DNA of 64,000 nucleotides from Pseudoxanthomonas sp. 3HH-4 (GTDB taxonomy: Bacteria; Pseudomonadota; Gammaproteobacteria; Xanthomonadales; Xanthomonadaceae). The notes beneath the pieces are model-generated. The model had not been told where the DNA came from. It made no database searches and saw only the letters and a program-made list of their open reading frames with translations. Positions 43,855-52,261 of this stretch are shown here, piece by piece. How positions within the stretch are numbered: position 1 is the first letter of the stretch; each line of letters begins with the position of its first letter. The DNA lies in NCBI RefSeq assembly GCF_006716465.1, contig NZ_VFPB01000004.1, positions 203,526-267,525 of the forward strand, in the 5' to 3' direction. The position numbers were made by a program, and so were the translations under genes.

Positions 43855-45174
43855 ATGCGGCGGATTCTCTGCCTGACGCTGGCAGCACTGGTGCTGGCCG
43901 GCTGTGCGAAACGTGTCAAGGAGTCGTTGCCGCCGCCGCCGGAGCAGGTGTCGGTGCCTGTTCCTCCGCCACCGCCACCGCCACCGCCACCGCCACCGCC
44001 ACCGCCACCGCCACCGCAGGGCAGTGCTGCGGAAGCCGCGCACATCGAGGCCGCCCGCCGTGCCGCAGCTGAAGCTGCCGCCCGCGCCCAGCAGGAGCGC
44101 GCCGCCGACAGTGCCCGCCAGGCGGCCGAGCGCGCCGCCCGCGTCCGCGAGGCCGCGCAGCCGCCGAGGTCGGATTTCGTCAACGTCGACGTGTTCTACG
44201 CCACCAACCGGATGCCGGCGACCACGTTCGCCACGCTGCCGCCGGGCGACCGCTTCACCGCGGGTGTCGCGCGGCAACTGACCTACGGCACCGCACGCAT
44301 CAGCATCCCCAAGGTGCACGTCGCCGGTGAACTGGAATCACCGCGCTGGTACCTGATGGAGTTCAAGGAAGACCCCAAGCAGCACATCATCCTGCAGGAG
44401 GTCGACCGGCTGGCGAAGGCGCCGTTCTTTGCCAGGCTGTACGGGCGCGTCGGTGAATCACGCGGCAGCAATGCGTTCGTGTTCGTGCACGGCTACAACG
44501 TCAGCTTCCGCGACGCTGCGCGCCGTACCGCGCAGTTGGCCTACGACCTGCGCTTCGATGGTGCGCCGGTGTTCTACAGCTGGCCGTCGCAGGCGGCGCT
44601 GGCGGGCTACTTCACCGACGAACAATCCATCGCGCGCTCGGTGCCGCTGATCGAGGGTTTCCTGGCCGACATGGCCGACCGCTCGGGGGCGCAGAACCTC
44701 TACGTCATCGGCCACAGCATGGGTACGCGCGGCGTCACGCAGGCCATCCGCAACCTGGTGGGGAAGCGGCCGGAACTGCGCGGCCGCTTCCGCGGCATCA
44801 TCCTGGCCGCGCCCGACATCGATGCCAAGGTGTTCCGCGAGGAGCTCGCGCCCGCCCTGCGTCAGGCCAGCGGCTACGTGACCCTGTACGCCTCGTCCGA
44901 AGACATGGCGTTGAAGGCGTCCAGGCAGGTCAATCGCGGCCCCCGTGCCGGCGACACCAGCGAGGGCGTGGTACTGGTGAGCGGCGTGGATACCATCGAT
45001 GTCTCCGGCGTGGACCAGAGCATGCTGGCGCATTCCTACTTCATGGAATCGGACAAGGTGATGGGCGACATCCGCGAGATGTTCCGCGCCCACCAGCCCG
45101 CCGCACGGCGCAAGCCGCTGCAATCGGTGAAGCTGGGCACGGGGATGTTCTGGAAGATCCTGCCGCCGCCATGA
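43855..45174 (+). CDS. Alpha/beta-hydrolase lipoprotein with polyproline linker (DUF900)
   Basis: A 439-residue lipoprotein: lipobox LVLAGC (Cys17), an 18-residue proline run (about 36-54) encoded by a hexamer repeat, an Ala/Glu/Arg-rich coiled coil (about 60-105), then the DUF900 hydrolase domain. Catalytic features are VFVHGYNVSFRDA, IGHSMGTRG (nucleophile Ser) and a late His in HSYFMESD. DUF900 esterases hydrolyse lipids or esters. The lipoprotein and linker place the enzyme at the outer membrane with spacing through the periplasm. The gene converges with the PHB-type esterase at 45196. Confidence 0.92.
   Translation: MRRILCLTLAALVLAGCAKRVKESLPPPPEQVSVPVPPPPPPPPPPPPPPPPPPQGSAAEAAHIEAARRAAAEAAARAQQERAADSARQAAERAARVREAAQPPRSDFVNVDVFYATNRMPATTFATLPPGDRFTAGVARQLTYGTARISIPKVHVAGELESPRWYLMEFKEDPKQHIILQEVDRLAKAPFFARLYGRVGESRGSNAFVFVHGYNVSFRDAARRTAQLAYDLRFDGAPVFYSWPSQAALAGYFTDEQSIARSVPLIEGFLADMADRSGAQNLYVIGHSMGTRGVTQAIRNLVGKRPELRGRFRGIILAAPDIDAKVFREELAPALRQASGYVTLYASSEDMALKASRQVNRGPRAGDTSEGVVLVSGVDTIDVSGVDQSMLAHSYFMESDKVMGDIREMFRAHQPAARRKPLQSVKLGTGMFWKILPPP
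43966..44016 (+). repeat. (CCGCCA)8 CCG hexamer microsatellite in the hydrolase gene
   Basis: Eight perfect CCGCCA units plus CCG encode uninterrupted proline. Slippage changes linker length by two residues per unit without a frameshift. Confidence 0.95.
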
Positions 45175-45195
45175 CGCGGCGGCAGGATGGCGCCG

Positions 45196-47025
45196 TCATG
45201 GCAGCGTGTAGGTAACCGAAAGTTTCGCGGTGGCGCCCTTGTCGATCCACAGGTAGTGCGTCGCGGTCGGGTTGGCGTTGAAACGCAGCCGCAGCTGCGT
45301 GCGGCCGGTGCGATTGATCGCCGCACGCCCGGCGATGTCGAACACGGTGCTGGTCTGGTTGCCGCCACTGAAGGCCGGCACCTGCGCGCTGTTGGTGGTG
45401 GTCGTGGCGGCTGCCCAATCCGCCGCTTCGATGGTGCAGGCGCCGAGGCAGCCGTTGCGCACGTCCACGACGAGCGAGTTGCCCGCAGGGCTGCTCCACG
45501 GATCGCCGCTGGCGCTGCGGTAGGCCATCGTCAGCGTGGCCGACGTGACCACGGCGCTGTCGGGCAGCGATGAGGTATCGAAGGACAGCACCGCGCGGTT
45601 GTGGTTGCCGTCGGTGCCGCGGCCTATCGCCAGCCCGTAATAGGCCTCCAGCGCGCCCACGGCCGCACTGCCGCCGGTGGCGCTGGCCTTCACGTAGCCA
45701 TCGTTCGCGTCCTCGTTGTTGAACACCACGGTGACCGGCGACCCGCCGCCGGTCCCGCCGCTGACGGTGACATTGACGGCAATGGAGGTGCCAGTATTGC
45801 CGGCGAGGTCCAGTGCCCGCGCCTGCAACACGTGCGCGCCGTCGCTGGCGCCGCTGCTGTTCCACGCCAGGCTGTAGGGCGCGCTGGCATCGCTGCCGAG
45901 CAACGCACCGTCCAGCAGGAAGTCCACGCGTGCCACGCCGATGTCGTCGCTGGCGGTGGCTGCCAGCGTCACCGCGCCGGCGACGGTCGCGCCGTTGGTG
46001 GGCGAGGTCAGGACGACGGTCGGCGGCACGCCGTCCAGGTTGTCCAGACCGAAGAAGCGGGCGATGTGGTAGCTGGAGCAGATGTTCACGTCGAGGATGT
46101 AGGCGCCCGCAGTGCCGCACTGGGTTTCGCCGGTGCCCGGGTCCACCGGCGTGCCGTGGCCCATGCCGGTGATGACATAGGTCTCCACCTTCGCGATGCC
46201 GGCGGCGTCCTTGTAGACCTTGTGCGGATAGCCGCTGACGGTGTCGCTGGCGTCGGCCACGGTGTCGATGCCATGCACATCGGCCCACTGCTCCAGGCTT
46301 TCGGTGAGGTTGGCGGGGCGCACGGTGTAGTCGGCGTCGCCATGCCAGATGGAGACGATCGGCCATGGCCCGGTCCAGGTGCTGGCGGCACGCACCTTCG
46401 CGCCCCATTGCGCGGGGGTCAGGTCGCTGCCGGGATTCATGCAGCTGAAGGCGGCGGTCTGCGTGGTCGCGCAGCGGTAGGGAATGCCGGCCACGATGGC
46501 GCCGCCAGCGAACACGTCCGGATACGTCGCGAGCATCACCGAGGTCATTGCGCCTCCGGCGGACAGCCCGGTGACGTAAACGCGTGCGGGATCAATCGCA
46601 TGGTCCGCGATCATGCGGTCGACCATCTGCTTGATCGACAGCGGTTCGCCCTGGCCGCGCGCGGTATCGGCGGTCTCGAACCAGGTGAAGCAGCGGCTGC
46701 TGTTGTTGCCGGTCTGCTGCTCGGGCAGCAGCAGCGCGAAGCCGAAGCGGTTGGCCAGCATTTCCCAGCCGGTTTCGGCGTCGTAGTTGGAAGCGGACTG
46801 CGCACAGCCATGCAGCGCGACCACCAGCGGTGCATCCGCCGGCAGACCCGCGGGAACGACCTTGTGCATGCGGAGGTTGCCGGGATTGCTGCCGAAGCCG
46901 GTGACTTCGGTCAGCGCCAGCGCAGGGCCGCTGGCCAGCAGCAGGAGCAGGGAGAAGAGCACCAGGCCCGTGCCGTGGGCACGGGAACGCGGAGCGGAAC
47001 GACACAGCAGCGCAGCGATCGACAT
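45196..47025 (-). CDS. Secreted PHB-depolymerase-family esterase with Ig-like and C-terminal binding domains
   Basis: A 609-residue exported esterase: signal peptide (LVLFSLLLLLASGPALA, cleaved near residue 37), esterase domain (about 40-350) with oxyanion VALHGCAQ and lipase box GLSAGGA (Ser155), and His in ITGMGHGTPV. An Ig-like domain (about 355-450; PPTVVLTSPTNGATVAGAVTLAATAS) and a beta-sandwich (about 460-609) typical of DNRLRE/CBM96-like tails complete it. The esterase type also covers feruloyl esterases and polyester hydrolases. MSIAALLCRS at 47025 was chosen over 32 upstream codons. The appended domains suggest binding to an insoluble substrate. Confidence 0.9.
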   Translation of the reverse strand: MSIAALLCRSAPRSRAHGTGLVLFSLLLLLASGPALALTEVTGFGSNPGNLRMHKVVPAGLPADAPLVVALHGCAQSASNYDAETGWEMLANRFGFALLLPEQQTGNNSSRCFTWFETADTARGQGEPLSIKQMVDRMIADHAIDPARVYVTGLSAGGAMTSVMLATYPDVFAGGAIVAGIPYRCATTQTAAFSCMNPGSDLTPAQWGAKVRAASTWTGPWPIVSIWHGDADYTVRPANLTESLEQWADVHGIDTVADASDTVSGYPHKVYKDAAGIAKVETYVITGMGHGTPVDPGTGETQCGTAGAYILDVNICSSYHIARFFGLDNLDGVPPTVVLTSPTNGATVAGAVTLAATASDDIGVARVDFLLDGALLGSDASAPYSLAWNSSGASDGAHVLQARALDLAGNTGTSIAVNVTVSGGTGGGSPVTVVFNNEDANDGYVKASATGGSAAVGALEAYYGLAIGRGTDGNHNRAVLSFDTSSLPDSAVVTSATLTMAYRSASGDPWSSPAGNSLVVDVRNGCLGACTIEAADWAAATTTTNSAQVPAFSGGNQTSTVFDIAGRAAINRTGRTQLRLRFNANPTATHYLWIDKGATAKLSVTYTLP

Positions 47026-47157
47026 CGACGGCACCTCGGGTGTGAAGTGCCGGCAGTGGGCCACACGCCCCCGCGCGGGGGCATTGGTCAAAGGGGAAAG
47101 CTGCAACGCACCATCGCGCAAGCGTGACGCAGGCCCCGCGACAGGGCCTGCGTGCCA

Positions 47158-47988
47158 TCAGCCCGTGCGTCGCCGTGCCGTCGCCACCACGAACTCGCCC
47201 GGCATGCGATAGCCCTGGCCGACGCGCCACGGCCGGATCGCCTGCAGGTAGCGCGTACGGACGCGTCGGCGGGTCGCCTCATTGAAGCGCGACCAGGCCA
47301 TCGCCACCGGCCCGCCGACGAAGGCGGCATCGCAGGCGTCGTCGTCATTGGCGTAGGCCAGCACCGCCTCGACGCGATGTTCCTCGGCATCGACGAAGCC
47401 GGCGCGCACGCACAGATCGGCGAGCATGCCTTCATGGCCGAGCTGGAAGAACAGCGGACAGACATCGCTGGCGACTTCCTCGTCGACGATGGGGAACACC
47501 GGCGACCAGCCACAGCGTGCGCGCTGGCCCCAGACCGCCACGGCCACGCGGCCGCCCGGGCGCAGCGCACCGTGCATGCCGCGCATGGCCTGGTCGGGAT
47601 CGGGCATGTACATCAGCCCGAGTGCGCAGTACGCCAGGTCGAAACCGACGCCCGAGGTGTCCAGCGATTCGCCGTCCATGCGCAGGAAGCGCGCATGGGG
47701 CAGGCCGCGCGCCTGCGCCTGCGCGTTGGCTTCCTCGATCATCCGCTCGGCGATGTCCACGCCGACCACGCGGCCGTTGCTACCGACGACTTCCGCTGCA
47801 GCCAGCGCCATCACGCCGGTGCCGCAGGCCACATCGAGCACCGATTCGCCCGGGGCCGCCGGCGCGAGCGCCAGCAGCCGACGGTGCGCTTCCGATAGCT
47901 GCGCCTGCCAGAGAGCGTCATAGCGGGATGCGGCGAGGTCCCAGCCGTAGCGCTGCACGCGCCGCTGCAGTCGCGCGTGGTCCTTCAC
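47158..47988 (-). CDS. SAM-dependent methyltransferase (class I), copy 1
   Basis: A 276-residue enzyme with motif I VLDVACGTGVMALAA (residues 51-65), acidic motif II end VVGVDIAERM, motif IV FDLAYCALGLMYMPDPD and post-motif GGRVAVAVWG, of the UbiE/Methyltransf_11 type. The N-terminal arginine-rich stretch (LQRRVQRYGWDLAA) resembles small-molecule methyltransferases. It is coupled by a 4-bp overlap to a second methyltransferase, so the pair may act on one pathway. Substrate unknown. Confidence 0.9.
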   Translation of the reverse strand: MKDHARLQRRVQRYGWDLAASRYDALWQAQLSEAHRRLLALAPAAPGESVLDVACGTGVMALAAAEVVGSNGRVVGVDIAERMIEEANAQAQARGLPHARFLRMDGESLDTSGVGFDLAYCALGLMYMPDPDQAMRGMHGALRPGGRVAVAVWGQRARCGWSPVFPIVDEEVASDVCPLFFQLGHEGMLADLCVRAGFVDAEEHRVEAVLAYANDDDACDAAFVGGPVAMAWSRFNEATRRRVRTRYLQAIRPWRVGQGYRMPGEFVVATARRRTG

Positions 47989-48818
47989 CGGCGCACGACC
48001 ACGATTTCGAGGTATTCGCTGGGGATGACCAGGCCGTTACCGTTGCCGCAATCCATACGCTCCATAAGCGCGTGCAGGTCCTGTTCGAGTTCGGCGGCCT
48101 TGTCGGCCGGCAGGGCCTGGAAGGCCTTCTGCACCGGGCCGTACCAGGTGCGGAACACGTCGATCATGTGCGCAGCCGAACGGTAGCGGAAACTGAACAT
48201 GCGCGCGGTGACGCCGATGGCGCCGGCCGTGTCCCCGAACAGCGACTGCACGTGCGTGGTGGTACCCCACAGCGACGGCAGCTGCACACCGGCCGGCGGT
48301 GCGATGTGGCGTCCCAGCACCTTGAACATCTGGCCAATGAAGCCTTCCGGCGTCCAGTTGGCCAGCCCGATGCGGCCGCCGGGCCGGCACACGCGCGCCA
48401 GTTCGCCAGCGGCACGCGCGTGGTCCGGCGTGAACATCACGCCGAACGTGGACAGCACCACATCGAAACTGGCATCCGCGAAGGGCAGGGCCTCGGCATC
48501 GGCTTCGGCGAAGGCGACCTGCAACTGCTCGGCCTCGGCACGGGCCTGGCCCAGGTCCAGCAGTGCGGGCACGTAGTCGGTGGACACCACCTGGCCACCA
48601 CGGCGCGCTGCGGCCAGCGTCGCATTTCCATTACCGGCGGCGACATCGAGCACCCGTTCGTCCCAGCGCAGGTCGACCGCTTCGGCCAGACGCTCGCCGA
48701 CGATCTGCAGCGTAGTGCCCACGACGGCGTAGTTGCCGCTGGACCAGGCGGCCTGCTGGCGGTGCTTGAGGGCGTCCAGATCGGGCAGGGTGGGGAGGGA
48801 AACGGCGACGGCATTCAT
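47985..48818 (-). CDS. SAM-dependent methyltransferase (class I), copy 2
   Basis: A 277-residue paralogue-type enzyme. Motif I is VLDVAAGNGNATLAA, motif II STDYVPALLDL, motif IV ASFDVVLSTFGVMFTPD and GGRIGLANWTPEGFIGQMFKVL follows, typical of the UbiE/arsenite-methyltransferase-like superfamily. The frame is open for hundreds of codons upstream as an antisense shadow; the ATG at 48818 (MNAVAVSLP) was chosen because a methyltransferase fold begins right after. The stop overlaps the next gene (ATGA). First of the two in order of transcription. Confidence 0.88.
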   Translation of the reverse strand: MNAVAVSLPTLPDLDALKHRQQAAWSSGNYAVVGTTLQIVGERLAEAVDLRWDERVLDVAAGNGNATLAAARRGGQVVSTDYVPALLDLGQARAEAEQLQVAFAEADAEALPFADASFDVVLSTFGVMFTPDHARAAGELARVCRPGGRIGLANWTPEGFIGQMFKVLGRHIAPPAGVQLPSLWGTTTHVQSLFGDTAGAIGVTARMFSFRYRSAAHMIDVFRTWYGPVQKAFQALPADKAAELEQDLHALMERMDCGNGNGLVIPSEYLEIVVVRR

Positions 48819-49047
48819 TCGGGGGAAACTCCGGGGGTTGGGGAGGGCGCAGCGTGGCGGTCGCACCGGGCTTCCGTCCTGACGGGGCGTCTGCCGGAAC
48901 TGGCCGCGCGTCCGAGCCTGCGTGCAGGTTTCCCGGGGCTCCGCGATTCCTTGCCGATCGTCCGGCGGTTGGCCGCGCACCTGCACGGGCTGCGTTGTTG
49001 CGCTCAGAATCCGCCTGCCCCTGCCGTTCAATGGAATTTGCCCTCCC

Positions 49048-49593
49048 ATGAGTACCCCCCGGGACATCGCCCACGCGATGCAGCGCGCCGTCGGCGTGTT
49101 CACCCGCCGCCCCGACATGGGGCTGCACGATGACGCGGCAGCCCGCGCCTCGTGGCAGCACGGCACGCGGATCGTGGCGGCGCACGCCAGCGGCACGCGC
49201 ATCGAATCCGACATGCCGGTCGAACTGGGTGGCACCGGCGACCGGCCGTCACCGGGCTGGTTCTTCCGGGCGGGCATCGCGGCGTGCACCGCGACTGCGA
49301 TCACGATGGTCGCCGCAGAGCAGGGCATCGCGCTCGACCACCTGGAGGTAGAGGTCGGCAGTCGCTCCGATACGCGCGGCCTGCTCGGCATGCGCGATGC
49401 CGATGGCGCCCCGGTGGATGCGTGCCCTGCGTCGATGCGCGTGGACGTGGTGCTGCATGCGCAGGACGTGGAGGCCGAACGATTGCATGCCGTCGTGCAG
49501 GAAGCGCTGCGTCGCTCGCCCATGCAGGGCGCGCTGCTGGGACAACCACCTTTGACCGTCGACGTGGCGACGACGCCCGCGCGAGCGGCCTGA
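49048..49593 (+). CDS. OsmC-family protein, one redox Cys altered
   Basis: A 181-residue OsmC/Ohr-fold protein. The first redox Cys is present (GIAACTATAITM, Cys80), but the second, normally in a C-terminal CPVS-type motif, reads RRSPMQGAL (Ser157). The Cys126 in DACPASM lies at the wrong place for that role. Such enzymes normally reduce organic hydroperoxides with a Cys pair, so this one may have another chemistry or none. It lies 2 bp before an AraC regulator in the same direction. Confidence 0.85.
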   Translation: MSTPRDIAHAMQRAVGVFTRRPDMGLHDDAAARASWQHGTRIVAAHASGTRIESDMPVELGGTGDRPSPGWFFRAGIAACTATAITMVAAEQGIALDHLEVEVGSRSDTRGLLGMRDADGAPVDACPASMRVDVVLHAQDVEAERLHAVVQEALRRSPMQGALLGQPPLTVDVATTPARAA

Positions 49594-49595
49594 GC

Positions 49596-50573
49596 ATGGA
49601 TGCGTTGTCGGAAATCCTGCGCGTGGTGCAGATGTCCGGTGCGTTCTTCGTCAACGCCCGCTTCAGCGCGCCCTGGTGCTACCAGTCGCCGAAAGCCTCG
49701 CTGGCGGCGCCCTGGCTGGACCCGACCGCGGAGCAGGTGGTGATCTTCCACCTGATCACCGAGGGTGGATGCCTGGTGGAAATGGAAGGCGCGCCAACGA
49801 TGGCGGTGCACGAAGGCGACGTGGTGATGTTTCCGGGGGGCAGCGCTCACCGCATGACGTCGGAGCCGGGCATGCCGCCGCCGCGCGGCGCGGCCGACCT
49901 GAAGAAGCTGTTCGCCAGTCGCCCGCGCCGGCTGGCCTACGGTGGTGGTGGCGCCCCCACGCGCATCGTCTGCGGCTACCTGGCCTGCGATACGCGACTG
50001 GCGCGATTGCTGCTGGACGGCCTGCCGCCGGTGGTGCGCATCAGCTTGCGTGATTCCGATGCCGGTGCATGGCTCGAATCGTCCGTGCGTTACGCGCTGG
50101 CAGAGGCCCGCACGCCAAGACCCGGCGGCGCGAGCCTGCTGTCCCGGCTTGCGGAATTGCTGTTCATCGAGGTGCTGCGCCGTTACGTGCACCAGCATGA
50201 AGGTCATGCGGGTTGGCTGGCGGGCCTTGGCGACCGCGTCGTCGGCAAGGCCCTCAACGCATTGCACCAGCAACCGTGCCGCGAGTGGACCCTCGCCGAT
50301 CTGGCGCGCGTCGCCGGCACCTCGCGTTCGGTACTGGCCGAGCGGTTCCAGCAACTGGTCGGCACGTCGCCGATGCAGTACCTGACGCAGTGGCGGATGC
50401 TGATGGCCGCCAACCTGCTACGCCGCAGCAATGCGCCGCTGTCGCGGGTGGCCGAAGAGGTGGGTTACCAGAACGACACATCCTTCATTCGTGCGTTCCG
50501 GCGCGAATACGGGCAGCCGCCGGCGGCATGGCGGCGCAACCTGGCCGACGCCGGCCAGGCTGTGCACGCCTGA
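49596..50573 (+). CDS. AraC-family regulator with cupin sensor
   Basis: A 325-residue regulator: an N-terminal Cupin_6-type sensor (FVNARFSAPWCYQSPKA, IFHLITEGGCLVEMEGAPTMAVHEGDVVMFPGGSAHRM) and a C-terminal AraC domain (WTLADLARVAGTSRSVLAERFQQLVGTSPMQYLTQWRMLMAANLL, VAEEVGYQNDTSFIRAFRREYGQPPAAWR). It begins 2 bp after the OsmC stop, so it is co-transcribed and likely controls that gene or itself. Members often answer aromatic or organic peroxide compounds; the inducer is unknown. Confidence 0.92.
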   Translation: MDALSEILRVVQMSGAFFVNARFSAPWCYQSPKASLAAPWLDPTAEQVVIFHLITEGGCLVEMEGAPTMAVHEGDVVMFPGGSAHRMTSEPGMPPPRGAADLKKLFASRPRRLAYGGGGAPTRIVCGYLACDTRLARLLLDGLPPVVRISLRDSDAGAWLESSVRYALAEARTPRPGGASLLSRLAELLFIEVLRRYVHQHEGHAGWLAGLGDRVVGKALNALHQQPCREWTLADLARVAGTSRSVLAERFQQLVGTSPMQYLTQWRMLMAANLLRRSNAPLSRVAEEVGYQNDTSFIRAFRREYGQPPAAWRRNLADAGQAVHA

Positions 50574-50588
50574 TCACGCGTGCGACGT

Positions 50589-51188
50589 CTACGGCCGCCG
50601 CTTGTAGGTGATCTCCATCATCTTGGTTTCCCTGCCGTCAGGGCCGGGGCCGTACATCTCGAAGACTTCCGTGTTCTTGTCGGTCCATCGCGTGGTCATG
50701 CGGCTGCTCTGGGGCTGCTTCGTCACCGGGTCGTGGTGGGTGCCGGTGTAGGTGCAGGTCAGCTCGGCATCGCAGGTGCCTTCGCTGACCATGAGGCCCG
50801 TGCTCATGCTGTCGTTCCACGTGCCCCAGTACTTGCCGGTGACGTTGTCGAACCCATGCAGTCCCTGGCCGGAGAACGGCTGTCCCATCATCTGAGACGT
50901 CACCTCCTCGAGCATCACGCGGTTGCCGAGGATCATCCTGCGTGTCGCGGTGCCGGGGTCGGTGCTGGGTGGCGCGCCGGGTGCGTGCCAGCTCTTCACG
51001 ACCAGGTCGTAGGTGCCGGCCATCGAAGCCAGCCTGCCGTGTTCCATGCCCGGCGTGCCGGCCTTCTGGTAGGCCTCCATCATGGCCTGCATCTCGGGCG
51101 TCATCGCCGGCGGCGTGTCCTGGGCGAACGCGGGGCCTGCGAGCAGCAGGGTTGATACGGCGACGGACAGCAGCGTGGTGCGTTGCAT
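50589..51188 (-). CDS. DUF1579 secreted protein
   Basis: A 199-residue protein with a signal peptide (MQRTTLLSVAVSTLLLAGPAFA, cleaved near 22). A DUF1579 lipocalin-like barrel follows (HGRLASMAGTYDLVVKSWHAPG, GKYWGTWNDSMSTGLMVSEG, CDAELTCTYTGTHHDPVTKQPQSSRMTTRWTDKNTEVFEMY). Two Cys in EGTCDAELTC may bind. Function unknown; lipid or small-molecule binding is inferred from the fold. Confidence 0.88.
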   Translation of the reverse strand: MQRTTLLSVAVSTLLLAGPAFAQDTPPAMTPEMQAMMEAYQKAGTPGMEHGRLASMAGTYDLVVKSWHAPGAPPSTDPGTATRRMILGNRVMLEEVTSQMMGQPFSGQGLHGFDNVTGKYWGTWNDSMSTGLMVSEGTCDAELTCTYTGTHHDPVTKQPQSSRMTTRWTDKNTEVFEMYGPGPDGRETKMMEITYKRRP

Positions 51189-51269
51189 GGTGGCCCCTCC
51201 CGGGCATGGCGGTGGCGCTGTTGTGCGCCCCGCCGCGCTCAGCCGGCGTGAAAGTCGGCCGAGGGTCGG

Positions 51270-52112
51270 TCAGCGGCGCACGGCGACCACGCCGTCCAGC
51301 GCCCGCTGCGCCTTGAACCCGGCCTTCTCCAGCCGCTTCACCACCTCGCCGGGCACATCGCGCCCGCTGGTGAGCTTGTTGGGCGTGCCGGTGTAGTGGA
51401 ACAGCTTGCCGCCGCGACGGAGCACGCGCGCAAGCTGATCGTAGAAGGCCTGCGAATACAGCTCGCCGGCGATGCCGAAACGCGGCGGGTCGTGCAGCAC
51501 GGCATCGACGGAGGCATCCGCCACCTGCGTGACGGCCTGCGAGATGTCGGCGTGGGTCAGCTGCAGGCGCCCATCGTGTCCGGGTGCGTCCGGATCCGGC
51601 GACCACGGGTTGAGCGTGCGCAGCCAAAGCACGTCGTCGTTCTTCTCGAACGACAGGATGCGCGCGGCGCCAGCGGCCAGACAGCACGCCGCGAAGTAAC
51701 CCAGCCCACCGCACGTATCCAGCACCACCTTGCCGTGCGGCTCGACCAGCGCGACCTTGCGTCGCGCATCGTCCAGCGGCGATTCCTTCGACGTCGGCAG
51801 CATCTTGATGCCATCGATCTCGAACGTGGGCACGCCCCATTCCGTGGGCACGAGCTTGATCAGCGAGCCGGCATAGCGCGAGATCGGCGCGAAGTCCTCG
51901 CCGTCCCAGTAGTACAGCGTGCGGTCCTTCAGTCGGCCTGGATAGGGGTACGCCGCATCGCGCCACTGCCATGTTCCGGCTTCCAGCCGCGCGTCCGCCA
52001 GCGTGCGTCCAAGGTCCAGCGAGCCATGCCACACGGTGTCGCCGCGGTCGCGCGCCGCCAGCAGGGCAGCAGCGGTGTCGCGGGTGAGCAGGGGACCGGT
52101 GTAGTGGGGCAT
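51270..52112 (-). CDS. Methyltransferase-fold protein (spermidine-synthase-like)
   Basis: A 280-residue Rossmann-fold enzyme with a SAM/dcSAM-type motif I (VVLDTCGGLGYFAACCLAAGA), SFEKNDDVLWL and a catalytic-looking VLHDPPRFGIAGELYSQAFYDQLARVLRRGGKLF. The DPPRFG loop resembles rRNA large-subunit methyltransferases (DPPxF) and archaeal spermidine-synthase relatives. The N-terminal half (SRYAGSLIKLVPTEWGVPTFEIDGIKML) is a separate beta-rich domain. Substrate not assignable by eye. A base-modifying or small-molecule methyltransferase is plausible. Confidence 0.83.
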   Translation of the reverse strand: MPHYTGPLLTRDTAAALLAARDRGDTVWHGSLDLGRTLADARLEAGTWQWRDAAYPYPGRLKDRTLYYWDGEDFAPISRYAGSLIKLVPTEWGVPTFEIDGIKMLPTSKESPLDDARRKVALVEPHGKVVLDTCGGLGYFAACCLAAGAARILSFEKNDDVLWLRTLNPWSPDPDAPGHDGRLQLTHADISQAVTQVADASVDAVLHDPPRFGIAGELYSQAFYDQLARVLRRGGKLFHYTGTPNKLTSGRDVPGEVVKRLEKAGFKAQRALDGVVAVRR

Positions 52113-52261
52113 GGAGCGGGAGTCCTGAAGTGCGTCGTGATCGCAGGAGCGGGATTTTCGCCCCCGCCGCCCCTTGGGCGATAGCCCGGGATGTCTGCGG
52201 AAGCCATGTTGCCCCCGCTGGTATAGTGCCGACCCCTCGGATTCCCGGTCTTGCCACCGTC

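Noticed and set aside
47985-50354. A 789-residue reverse-strand ORF
   Set aside because: Only its last 277 codons form the methyltransferase. The rest is antisense to the OsmC and AraC genes.
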